In this document: positions 28,483-36,530 of the stretch, piece by piece | How positions within the stretch are numbered: position 1 is the stretch's first letter | Layout of the letters: every line of letters begins with the position of its first letter | Assembly: GCF_001672915.1 (NCBI RefSeq) | Contig: NZ_LZKR01000076.1 | Coordinates: forward strand, 1 to 64,000 | Direction: 5' to 3' | Origin: Mycobacterium sp. 1245805.9 | GTDB lineage: Bacteria; Actinomycetota; Actinomycetes; Mycobacteriales; Mycobacteriaceae | Length of the DNA stretch: 64,000 bases | Made by a program: the position numbers and the translations under genes | Notes under the pieces: generated by a model | Told to the model about the DNA's origin: nothing | The model's input: only the letters and a program-made list of their open reading frames with translations | Database searches by the model: none

Positions 28483-30165
28483 ATGACATCGCAGGAGTAC
28501 GACGTCGTCGTGGTCGGGAGCGGCGGAGCCGGCATGGTGGCCGCCCTTGCCGCCGCGCACCGAGGCCTATCGACAGTAGTCATCGAGAAGGCCCCCCATT
28601 ACGGCGGCTCCACCGCGCGGTCCGGGGGCGGGGTGTGGATTCCGAACAACGAGGTGCTCAAGCGCGACGGGGTGAAGGACACGCCCGAGGCGGCCCGGAA
28701 GTACCTGCACGGGATCGTCGGCGACATCGTGGAGCCGGAGCGCATCGACACCTACCTCGAGCGCGGCCCCGAGATGCTGTCCTTCGTGCTGAAGCACACG
28801 CCCCTGAAGATGTGCTGGGTGCCGCGCTACTCCGACTACTACCCCGAGGCGCCGGGGGGCCGCGCGGACGGGCGCTCGATCGAGCCCAAGCCGTTCAACG
28901 CCCGCAAGCTCGGCGCCGACGAAGCGGGCCTGGAGCCCGCCTATGGCAAGGTGCCGCTCAACGTCGTTGTGATGCAACAGGACTACGTGCGGCTCAACCA
29001 GCTCAAGCGGCACCCGCGGGGCGTGGCGCGCAGCCTGAAGGTGGGCGCGCGCACGATGTGGGCCAAGGCGACCGGCAAGAACCTGGTCGGCATGGGCCGG
29101 GCGCTGATCGGGCCGCTGCGCATCGGGTTGCAGCGCGCCGGGGTTCCGGTGCAGCTGAACACAGCGCTCACCGACCTTTATGTGGAGGACGGCGTGGTGC
29201 GCGGGGTGTACGTTCGCGATACCACCGCATCGGATTCCGTTGATCCACAACTCATCCGGGCCCGGCGCGGCGTGATCTTGGCCAGCGGCGGGTTCGAGCA
29301 CAACGAACAGATGCGGGTGAAATACCAGCGTGCCCCCATCACCACCGAATGGACCGTCGGGGCCAAGGCCAACACCGGCGACGGCATCCTCGCCGGCGAA
29401 AAGCTCGGCGCCGCACTGGATCTGATGGAGGACGCCTGGTGGGGCCCGACGGTGCCGCTGGTGGGCGCGCCGTGGTTCGCGCTGTCCGAGCGCAACTCGC
29501 CGGGCTCGATCATCGTCAACATGTCGGGCAAGCGCTTCATGAACGAGTCGATGCCCTACGTCGAGGCCTGCCACCACATGTACGGCGGGGAATTCGGCCA
29601 GGGTCCCGGACCGGGTGAGAACATCCCGGCATGGCTGGTGTTCGACCAGCAATACCGCGACCGCTACATTTTCGCGGGACTGCAACCGGGGCAACGCATT
29701 CCGCGCAAGTGGCTGGATTCCGGCGTGATCATCCAGGCCGACACGCTCGAGCAGCTGGCCGAGAAGGCCGGTCTCCCGGTGTCCGACTTCACCGCCACCG
29801 TGGCGCGGTTCAACGGGTTCGCGCGATCGGGCGTCGACGAGGACTTCCACCGCGGGGAGAGCGCCTACGACCGGTACTACGGCGACCCCACCAACAAGCC
29901 GAACGCCAACCTCGGCGAGATCAGCCACGCGCCCTTCTACGCCGCCAAGATGGTGCCCGGGGACCTGGGCACCAAGGGCGGCATCCGCACCGATGTGCAC
30001 GGCCGGGCGCTGCGCGACGACGGCAGCGTCATCGAAGGCCTTTACGCCGCGGGCAATGTGAGCGCGCCGGTGATGGGCCACACCTACCCCGGCCCGGGTG
30101 GCACCATCGGGCCGGCTATGACCTTTGGCTACCTGGCCGCACTGCACATCGCGGGGGCCAACTAG
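28483..30165 (+). CDS. kstD: 3-ketosteroid delta1-dehydrogenase KstD
   Basis: 560 residues from ATG 28483. The FAD-binding motif is DVVVVGSGGAGMVAALAAAHRG with VIEKA at the end of beta2, followed by GGSTARSGGGVWIPNN. The C-terminal segment GNVSAPVMGHTYPGPGGTIGPAM closes the flavin pocket and carries a conserved tyrosine. KstD introduces the C1-C2 double bond into ring A of 4-androstene-3,17-dione-type intermediates, acting with KshA to open ring B. No ribosome-binding site is visible before the ATG, so the mRNA may be leaderless. It is one base upstream of chsH3. Confidence 0.95.
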   Translation: MTSQEYDVVVVGSGGAGMVAALAAAHRGLSTVVIEKAPHYGGSTARSGGGVWIPNNEVLKRDGVKDTPEAARKYLHGIVGDIVEPERIDTYLERGPEMLSFVLKHTPLKMCWVPRYSDYYPEAPGGRADGRSIEPKPFNARKLGADEAGLEPAYGKVPLNVVVMQQDYVRLNQLKRHPRGVARSLKVGARTMWAKATGKNLVGMGRALIGPLRIGLQRAGVPVQLNTALTDLYVEDGVVRGVYVRDTTASDSVDPQLIRARRGVILASGGFEHNEQMRVKYQRAPITTEWTVGAKANTGDGILAGEKLGAALDLMEDAWWGPTVPLVGAPWFALSERNSPGSIIVNMSGKRFMNESMPYVEACHHMYGGEFGQGPGPGENIPAWLVFDQQYRDRYIFAGLQPGQRIPRKWLDSGVIIQADTLEQLAEKAGLPVSDFTATVARFNGFARSGVDEDFHRGESAYDRYYGDPTNKPNANLGEISHAPFYAAKMVPGDLGTKGGIRTDVHGRALRDDGSVIEGLYAAGNVSAPVMGHTYPGPGGTIGPAMTFGYLAALHIAGAN

Positions 30166-30166
30166 C

Positions 30167-31027
30167 ATGCCGATCGACGTCGACGTCGCGCTGAACGCCG
30201 AGCTGGATCCCATCGAATTCTCTTGGGTCAGCAGCGATATCCAGCTGTATCACCTGGGGCTGGGCGCCGGGTCGGACCCGATGGATCCGCGCGAGCTGCG
30301 CTATCTGGTGGACGACACCCCGCAGGTGCTGCCGACGTTCGGCAACGTCGCCGCCACCTTTCACATGACCAAGCCGCCGACGGTGCAGTTCCCCGGCATC
30401 GACATCGAGCTGGCCAAGGTGTTGCACGCCAGCGAGCGGGTCGAGGTGCCCGGGCCGCTGCCGGCGTCGGGCTCGGCCAAGGCCGTCACCCGGTTCACCG
30501 ACATCTGGGACAAGGGCAAGGCCGCGGTGATCTGGAGCGAGACGACGGTCAGCGCCCCGGACGGCACGCTGCTGTGGACGCAGCGGCGGTCGATCTTCGC
30601 GCGCGGCGAGGGCGGCTTCGGCGGTGAGCGCGGGCCGTCGTCGTCCGATGGGGCGCCGGACCGGGCGCCCGACCTGGAGGTCGACGTGCCGATCCTGCCG
30701 CAGCAGGCGCTGCTGTACCGGCTGTGTGGCGACCGCAACCCGCTGCACTCCGATCCCGAATTCGCCGCCGCCGCAGGGTTTCCCAGGCCCATCCTGCACG
30801 GCCTGTGCACCTACGGCATGACCTGCAAGGCGATCACCGACGCGCTGCTCGACGGCGATGCCGGCGCGGTGGCCGCGTACGGCGCGCGGTTCGCCGGCGT
30901 GGCGTTTCCCGGTGAAACGCTCAAGGTCGGCATCTGGAAGGAGAACGGCCGCTTCGTGGCCACCGTTGTCGCGCCGTCGCGCGAGAACGCCGTGGTGCTC
31001 TCCGGCGTAGAACTCGTGCCCGCATAG
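30167..31027 (+). CDS. chsH3: MaoC-like steroid enoyl-CoA hydratase ChsH3 (Rv3538 type)
   Basis: 286 residues, double-hot-dog architecture. The catalytic hydratase-2 motif is YRLCGDRNPLHSDPEFAAAAGF in the C-terminal half (Asp and His catalytic), with ILHGLCTYG following. The N-terminal half is the non-catalytic hot dog. In M. tuberculosis Rv3538/ChsH3 hydrates the 22-ene cholesterol side-chain CoA ester to the opposite C22 configuration from EchA19. It starts at ATG 30167 immediately after kstD and is presumably co-transcribed with it. Confidence 0.9.
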   Translation: MPIDVDVALNAELDPIEFSWVSSDIQLYHLGLGAGSDPMDPRELRYLVDDTPQVLPTFGNVAATFHMTKPPTVQFPGIDIELAKVLHASERVEVPGPLPASGSAKAVTRFTDIWDKGKAAVIWSETTVSAPDGTLLWTQRRSIFARGEGGFGGERGPSSSDGAPDRAPDLEVDVPILPQQALLYRLCGDRNPLHSDPEFAAAAGFPRPILHGLCTYGMTCKAITDALLDGDAGAVAAYGARFAGVAFPGETLKVGIWKENGRFVATVVAPSRENAVVLSGVELVPA

Positions 31028-31082
31028 CGCCTTCGCTCCGAGCGGACTACCGCTAAACGGCGCAATATGCTTTCGTCCTTTC

Positions 31083-32837
31083 ATGGTCGCTGAACGGCAG
31101 CCGCCCGAACCGCGTGCGGCCGACGAGCGAACGGCGCTGCGCAGTATTCCGATATTCGCCGAGATCGACGACGGACAACTCGACCTCCTCACGAGCACCG
31201 TCGATCGCCAGCACGTCCCCGCCAACGAGTGGCTCTTCCAGATGGGCGACCCGTCGGACTCCATCTATGTGATTGCCTCGGGACGGTTCGCGGCCGTCGG
31301 CCTCGATGGACAGGTGCTTCGTGAGATGGCATCCGGTGATTCGATCGGAGACCTGGGCGTGATCACCGGCGCCCCTCGCTCGGCCGGCGTACGGGCCCTT
31401 CGCGACGGCGTCGTCTGGAGGATCGCCGCCGACACATTCAGCGAAGTGCTCGCGAAGGCGCCGCAACTGCAATCGGCGATGTTCCGGGCGATGGCGGTGA
31501 TGCTGCGCGAGTCACGAGCCGCCACCGTCTCTCGCGGTCGCCGGGTCGTCGGCGTGGTGTCGACCGGCGATGCGGTCGCGATGCCGATCGTCGACGCGAT
31601 CGCGGCTCGCCTGCGATCGCACGGCCAGGCCGCCGTCGTCGCGCCGCCCGTCGAAACGACGGCCGCGGCCAACCATTACGGCGAGCTCGTCGACGCGTTC
31701 AGCGAGACCCTCGACCGCGTCGAGCGCAGCAACGACTGGGTCTTGCTGGTGGCCGACCGAGGCTCGGGCGACAGCTGGCGACGGTATGTCACCGCGCAAA
31801 GCGACCGAATCGTGGTCCTCGCCGATCGGGCCCGTCCGCCCGAATCGCTCGAACCGCCCGTGACGCAAGGGCCGGTCCACCTGGTCACCTGCAGCGTGGT
31901 ACCGGATCCGAGCTGGTGGGACCTGCTGCAGCCGATCTCGCATCACCCCGCCGACGCCGACGGCATCGGCGCGCTGGCGCGCCGGATCGCCGGCCGGTCT
32001 CTGGGTCTCGTGCTTGGGGGTGGGGGCGCGCGGGGCCTCGCGCATTACGGGGTCTACGAAGAGCTCACGCGTGCCGGCGTCGTCATCGACCGGTTCGGCG
32101 GAACCAGTTCCGGTGCCCTCGCCGCCGCCACCTTCGCGCTGGGCCTGGACGCGCGGGAGTGCACCGCGGCGGCACGCAAGTACGTCGCGGAGACCAGGCC
32201 GGTCAGCGATTACACGATCCCCGCGATAGCCCTCACGCGAGGTCGCCGTGTCGACCGACTGATAGAGGGATTCTTCGGCAGCAGCACCCTGATCGAGCAC
32301 CTGCCGAGGGAGTTCTTCTCCGTCTCCACCGACATCATCACGGGCGATCAGGTCATCCATCGGCGAGGGCTGCTGTGGGTCGCCGTGCGCGCATCGATCT
32401 CGATCCCCGGCCTCCTGCCGCCGGTGCAGCATCGCGAGCGGCTCCTCGTCGACGGCGGACTGATGAACATCCTGCCGGCCGACGTGATGTGTTCCGACCC
32501 CGATGGCGAGGTGATCTGCGTCGATCTGCGCACGACGTGGGTGCCGTCGAAGGGCTTTGGCCCGCTACCGGCAAAACTTCAGCCTCCCGCGTTCATCCGG
32601 CGGCTGGTGACCGGCACGGACGTAGCCCTCCCGCCGCTGCAAGACACGTTGCTTCGCAGCGTCGAACTCGCGGCCCCCAAGTGGAACCTGCGCGAGCTTC
32701 CCCGAGTTACGGCGATCATCGAGCCGGACGTCTCGGCGATCGGTCCGTTGGACTTCAAAAACATCGACGCCGCGCTGGCGGCGGGACGGATGGCGGCCCG
32801 CGCGGCCCTCGAGTCGCAGCCGGCGCTCGCTCGCTGA
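31083..32837 (+). CDS. Cyclic-nucleotide-binding domain fused to patatin-like phospholipase
   Basis: 584 residues. Residues about 20-130 form a CRP/CAP-type cyclic-nucleotide-binding domain (LRSIPIFAEIDDGQLDLL, then EWLFQMGDPSDSIYVIASG and a phosphate-binding-cassette-like GDSIGDLGVITGAPRSA). A Rossmann-like linker follows. The patatin domain runs from about 305: oxyanion loop GGGGARG (312-318), nucleophile elbow GTSSG with Ser342, and catalytic Asp457 in DGG. The catalytic dyad is therefore complete. The layout is that of Rv2565 and eukaryotic NTE relatives. The expected reaction is lipid deacylation gated by a cyclic nucleotide. It is 153 bp upstream of a same-strand FHA-cyclase gene and is not part of the known steroid pathway. 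Confidence 0.9.
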   Translation: MVAERQPPEPRAADERTALRSIPIFAEIDDGQLDLLTSTVDRQHVPANEWLFQMGDPSDSIYVIASGRFAAVGLDGQVLREMASGDSIGDLGVITGAPRSAGVRALRDGVVWRIAADTFSEVLAKAPQLQSAMFRAMAVMLRESRAATVSRGRRVVGVVSTGDAVAMPIVDAIAARLRSHGQAAVVAPPVETTAAANHYGELVDAFSETLDRVERSNDWVLLVADRGSGDSWRRYVTAQSDRIVVLADRARPPESLEPPVTQGPVHLVTCSVVPDPSWWDLLQPISHHPADADGIGALARRIAGRSLGLVLGGGGARGLAHYGVYEELTRAGVVIDRFGGTSSGALAAATFALGLDARECTAAARKYVAETRPVSDYTIPAIALTRGRRVDRLIEGFFGSSTLIEHLPREFFSVSTDIITGDQVIHRRGLLWVAVRASISIPGLLPPVQHRERLLVDGGLMNILPADVMCSDPDGEVICVDLRTTWVPSKGFGPLPAKLQPPAFIRRLVTGTDVALPPLQDTLLRSVELAAPKWNLRELPRVTAIIEPDVSAIGPLDFKNIDAALAAGRMAARAALESQPALAR

Positions 32838-32990
32838 GCGTCGGATACGATTAGCCCTGCAGCTAACAGCTCAGCATCTTCAGATGGCAGACGCTTAGTG
32901 TGTGCACAGGGTGGTCAGTGCGGGCGGGGCAGCCAACGATGGGTCTCGCTCGCACAGGCGGCCGTTCGAGTGCGGCGAGGTCGGTAGGCC

Positions 32991-33938
32991 ATGCGCTCCG
33001 ATTGGTGGGACCAGCCGCTGGCCCAGCTGGTCGTGCACGTGAACGGCGGCGAGAAAATCGTGCCGATCTTCGATCAACTGTTCGTGGGCCGTCAGTGCGC
33101 AGGCATCGATGACGAGCGCCGACTGGTTATCCCGGATCCGAACATCTCTCGCAACCACCTCGAGATCCGCCTGGACGCCGCCACCGACCGGGCCTACCTC
33201 ATCGACACCAGCACCAATGGAACATTGCTCAACGGCATGCCGCTGGAGCGCGCCATGCAGGTCCCCATCAAACCCGACGACCGGATCTCGATAGGCGACG
33301 TCGTGCTGATCTTCCGGTCGGACCGGTTCACTGCCGCGGGATTGACGAACACCAGCCCGACCCTGACCCGGATCGTCGAGGAGACCATGGTGATGGTCGT
33401 CGGCGATATCACGAACTACTCGACGATCTCGGAGGTCACCGACAACCGGGTGATCGCCCAGAGCCTGAACTATCTTTGGCGCGACCTCAACAGTGTCCTG
33501 CGGGCCCATCGCGGCACGCTCAACCATTACGCCGGCGACGCACTCTATGCCGTCTGGGAGTTGCGGACGATCCCAAAGGCCAACGAGCTCGCGATCGACT
33601 TCGCGCTGGCCGCGAACCGGAGGGTCGAGGAGCTCGGCCCGACGCTCCCGCTGCGTAGCCCGGACGGCTCGCCGATCCGGATGGGCTGGGGCGTGGTGCA
33701 GGGCCGGGCCGCGATCGCCGCGATGACGAGAACGGTCACGGCCGTGATCGGCGACGCGACCAACGTGGCCTTCCGGCTGGCCGGCATCGCCGGGCGGGCC
33801 GGGCGCCCGGCCGTGATGGTCAGCAGCGGCGTCCACGCCGCCGCCGAGGCGCAATACGTTTGGGGCGACTCCGAGCAGGTGGAGATCAAGGGCCGGCGCG
33901 GAATGGAGACCGTTTTCCCGGTTGTCGCCCGCGCATAG
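32991..33938 (+). CDS. FHA domain-class III nucleotidyl cyclase
   Basis: 315 residues from ATG 32991, with an in-frame TAG just upstream at 32985. The FHA domain (about 10-110) has GR34, SRNH (53-56) and TSTNGT (73-78), the phosphothreonine-binding set. The cyclase domain (about 130-310) keeps both metal aspartates, D139 in VVGDITNYSTISE and D183 in HYAGDALYAVW, and the transition-state N258 and R262 in GDATNVAFRL. The usual purine-specifying lysine is H179, and the Asp/Thr partner position is A251. Either the nucleotide specificity is unusual or activity is weak. Together with the upstream cyclic-nucleotide-binding phospholipase it may form a synthase-effector pair under Ser/Thr-kinase control through FHA. 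Confidence 0.88.
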   Translation: MRSDWWDQPLAQLVVHVNGGEKIVPIFDQLFVGRQCAGIDDERRLVIPDPNISRNHLEIRLDAATDRAYLIDTSTNGTLLNGMPLERAMQVPIKPDDRISIGDVVLIFRSDRFTAAGLTNTSPTLTRIVEETMVMVVGDITNYSTISEVTDNRVIAQSLNYLWRDLNSVLRAHRGTLNHYAGDALYAVWELRTIPKANELAIDFALAANRRVEELGPTLPLRSPDGSPIRMGWGVVQGRAAIAAMTRTVTAVIGDATNVAFRLAGIAGRAGRPAVMVSSGVHAAAEAQYVWGDSEQVEIKGRRGMETVFPVVARA

Positions 33939-33957
33939 CTCGGCTTTCATGCCGACC

Positions 33958-34003
33958 GTGCGGCTGGCCGCACGTTCGGTCTCGACTGTGCGGCTAGCCG
34001 CAC
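33958..34003. repeat. Pair of 16-bp palindromes, left border
   Basis: GTGCGGCTGGCCGCAC at 33958-33973 and GTGCGGCTAGCCGCAC (perfect palindrome) at 33988-34003, 30 bp apart start to start. The second copy contains the stop codon of the endonuclease-like gene at 33994. Confidence 0.85.
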
Positions 34004-34839
34004 GCTCGCCGGGCGAATGCCGCCCGAACGCGGTCGACGATGTCGACCGGCCCGTCGCCCGCGACCACGCGTACGACGAACCAGCCGCACCGCCGTAGCC
34101 TCTCCAATCGCCTTACGTCCCAGGTGTATTGCTTGCGATCGCTGCGGTGCTGGTCGCCGTCGTATTCGACGGCGACCTTGACGTCCTCCCACCCCATATC
34201 GAGGTAAGCGAAGACATTGCCGACCTCGTCGAAAACCGGGATCTGTGTCTGCGGTCGCGGTAGGCCCGCTTGGATCAGGACCACACGCAACCAGGATTCT
34301 TTGGGTGATTGTGCACCCGGATCGGACAGGTCTGCCGCCCGGCGTGCTCGTGCGATGCCCCTGCGTCCGGCGTATTTTCGAGCCAGCAGCTCGACGTCAG
34401 CCGCTTTGATTTCCGTTGCTCTGGCGAGGGCGTCGATCGCCGCCACAGCGGTCATGGTCGGGTACCAACAGCCGAAGTCCAGTGCCGTCCTCACCGGCGA
34501 GGTGACCCGCATACCGGCCACCAGCTCGATCTCGTCCTCCTCGATACGGTCCCCGTGTACCTGGATGCCAGGTGGACTGCGCCGATTGTCGTGAAGCAAC
34601 TCCACGACCTTCGCATCGTCGACCCATCTGCTGCCACGCAGAGCGGATGCGGCGAACCCCGCGACAACACCTCGGCGTCCGCTCCATAGCCACCCGGCTT
34701 TGGCGCGTAGTTCGGCGGTGATGGCGACATCACGCTCCACGTACACGTCTGGGAAGAGTCGGCGAAAGTGAGTGGCCAGCTGCGACTTGGTCAATGCCCC
34801 TGTGGCAATGGCCGAGCTACCGATGAATGGCTCTCGCAC
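33994..34839 (-). CDS. DUF559/PD-(D/E)XK endonuclease-like protein, copy 2
   Basis: 281 residues from GTG 34839, paralogous along its whole length to the product of 6600-7439 (shared opening REPFIGS or GEPFIGS, then WLWSGRRGVVAG and AVAAIDALARAT). The nuclease-like core is ESWLRVV, LDMGWEDVKVAVEYDGDQHR and a terminal strand GWFVVRVV. The N-terminal part resembles AbiEi-like winged helices. The stop codon lies inside one of two palindromes at its 3' side, and another pair lies 60-105 bp upstream of its start. There is no link to steroid genes; a defence, repair or self-propagation role is possible but unproven. Confidence 0.8.
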   Translation of the reverse strand: MREPFIGSSAIATGALTKSQLATHFRRLFPDVYVERDVAITAELRAKAGWLWSGRRGVVAGFAASALRGSRWVDDAKVVELLHDNRRSPPGIQVHGDRIEEDEIELVAGMRVTSPVRTALDFGCWYPTMTAVAAIDALARATEIKAADVELLARKYAGRRGIARARRAADLSDPGAQSPKESWLRVVLIQAGLPRPQTQIPVFDEVGNVFAYLDMGWEDVKVAVEYDGDQHRSDRKQYTWDVRRLERLRRCGWFVVRVVAGDGPVDIVDRVRAAFARRACG

Positions 34840-34899
34840 TACGGCAGCGTGGCAGGAAGCCGCAGTACCGTCACTTCAGCCATCAACACGTTGTCGAGC

Positions 34900-34945
34900 G
34901 TGCGGCTGGCCGCACACTCGTGCGCGAGCGTGCGGCTGGCCGCAC
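34900..34945. repeat. Pair of 16-bp palindromes, right border
   Basis: GTGCGGCTGGCCGCAC at 34900-34915 and again at 34930-34945, with the same 30-bp spacing as the left pair. The pair ends 14 bp before the ltp2 stop codon. Confidence 0.85.
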
Positions 34946-34959
34946 ACTCGGCGGAAAAG

Positions 34960-36129
34960 CTAGCCGAGGATCAGGCCCGAGGTGGGCACGCCGGTACCCG
35001 CGGTGACGACGACGTGCTCGACGTCGGGCACCGGGTTCACCGATGTCCCACGCAATTGCCGCACACCCTCCGCGATGCCGTTCATGCCGTGGATGTAGGC
35101 CTCGCCGAGTTGACCGCCGTGGGTGTTGATCGGCAACCTGCCACCCACCTCGATGGCGCCGTCGGCGATGAAGTCCTTCGCCTCGCCGCGACCGCAGAAT
35201 CCCAACTCCTCCAACTGAATCAGGGTGAACGGCGTGAAGTGGTCGTAGAGGATGGCGGTCTGGATGTCGGTCGGCGACAGGCCGGACTGCTCCCAGAGCT
35301 GCCGGCCCACGACGCCCATCTCGGGCAGACCGAGTTCGGGGCGGTAGTAGCTGACCATCGTGTACTGGTCGGGGCTGGCGCCCTGGGCCGCCGCCTCGAT
35401 GACGGCCGGCCGCTGCTTGAGGTCACGCGCGCGCTCCACCGACGTCACGACGAGGGCCACCGCTCCGTCGGTTTCCTGGCAGCAGTCCAGCAGCCGCAGC
35501 GGCTCGGCGATCCACCGGGAATTCTGGTGGTCCTCAATGGTTATCGGCTTCTCGTAGAAGTACGCCTTGGGGTTCTTGGCGGCGTGCTTGCGGTCCGCCA
35601 CCGAGACCGCACCGAAGTCGCGGCTCGTCGCGCCCGACCAGTGCATGTACCGCTGCGCGATCATCGCGACCTGCGCGGCCGGCGTCGACAGCCCGTGTGG
35701 GTAAGAGAACGAATTGTCCGCCGCGGTCGAATCGGCTTGCACGCCTGCATTTCCCACCAGCCGGGTCTGCACTTGCCCGAAGCGCTGGCCGGAGCGTTCG
35801 TTGAACGCCCGGTAGGCCACCACGACGTCCGCCAGCCCGGTCGCGACAGCCGCCGCGGCATGCGCGACGGTCCCGCACGCGGCACCCCCGCCGTACCCCG
35901 TCTGGGCGAAGAACCTCAGGTCACCGATGCCGGTCGCCCGCGCCACGGCGGTCTCGTTGTTGCTGTCCATCGTGAACGTCGTGAGCCCGTCGACGTCGGA
36001 CGGGCTCAAACCGGCGTCGTCCAATGCGTCAAGGACCGCCTCGGCCGCCAGCCGCAGCTCGCTTCGGCCGGAATTCTTCGAGAAGTCGGTAGCGCCAATG
36101 CCGACGATGGCGGCCTTACCCGACAGCAT
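34960..36129 (-). CDS. ltp2: Steroid retro-aldolase thiolase-fold subunit Ltp2
   Basis: 389 residues, the Ltp2 (Rv3540c) length. Thiolase-superfamily blocks: AIVGIGATDFSK start, FAQTGYGGGAACGTVAHAAAAV, CQETDGAVALVVTS, and INTHGGQLGEAYIHGMNGIAEG near the C-terminus. Ltp2 with the DUF35 domain of ChsH2 cleaves the 17-hydroxy three-carbon side chain to propionyl-CoA and androstenedione-type ketone. Its ATG overlaps the chsH1 stop (TAATG). It is the last gene of the six-gene operon led by cyp125. Confidence 0.93.
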   Translation of the reverse strand: MLSGKAAIVGIGATDFSKNSGRSELRLAAEAVLDALDDAGLSPSDVDGLTTFTMDSNNETAVARATGIGDLRFFAQTGYGGGAACGTVAHAAAAVATGLADVVVAYRAFNERSGQRFGQVQTRLVGNAGVQADSTAADNSFSYPHGLSTPAAQVAMIAQRYMHWSGATSRDFGAVSVADRKHAAKNPKAYFYEKPITIEDHQNSRWIAEPLRLLDCCQETDGAVALVVTSVERARDLKQRPAVIEAAAQGASPDQYTMVSYYRPELGLPEMGVVGRQLWEQSGLSPTDIQTAILYDHFTPFTLIQLEELGFCGRGEAKDFIADGAIEVGGRLPINTHGGQLGEAYIHGMNGIAEGVRQLRGTSVNPVPDVEHVVVTAGTGVPTSGLILG

Positions 36130-36530
36130 TAGGCGTCCCCAATCGTGAGCGTGGCGGTAGCGATGACATGGTCGCCAAGGCTGTTGCGGCCCACCACCTT
36201 AACCGTGATCAGCCCGTCCTCCACCGCCGTCACCTCACCGGAGAAGGTGGTCGTGTCATAGGCGTACCACGGCACGCCCAGCCGCAGCCCGATCGATTTG
36301 ATCAACGCCGTCGGCCCCGCCCAGTCGGTCAGGAAGCGCTGCACCAGCCCGGTGTCGGTGAGGATGTTGACGAAGATGTCCTTGGACCCCTTGGCCTGCG
36401 CCAGATCCCGGTCGTGGTGCACGTCCTGGAAGTCGCGGGTGGCGATGGCCGTCGAGATGATGAACGTGGGGGTGCCCTCGATCTTGAGCTCGGGCAGCTT
36501 CGTACCCACTTCGATGGCGGGTGCGCTCAT
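36129..36530 (-). CDS. chsH1: MaoC-like enoyl-CoA hydratase subunit ChsH1
   Basis: 133 residues from ATG 36530. A single hot-dog domain with the hydratase motif TRDFQDVHHDRDLA, supplying Asp33 and His38, equivalent to the catalytic pair of M. tuberculosis ChsH1. It forms a heterotetramer with the MaoC domain of ChsH2 and hydrates the 17(20)-ene CoA ester made by ChsE1-ChsE2. The start overlaps the chsH2 stop by ATGA, and the stop overlaps the ltp2 start by TAATG. Confidence 0.93.
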   Translation of the reverse strand: MSAPAIEVGTKLPELKIEGTPTFIISTAIATRDFQDVHHDRDLAQAKGSKDIFVNILTDTGLVQRFLTDWAGPTALIKSIGLRLGVPWYAYDTTTFSGEVTAVEDGLITVKVVGRNSLGDHVIATATLTIGDA

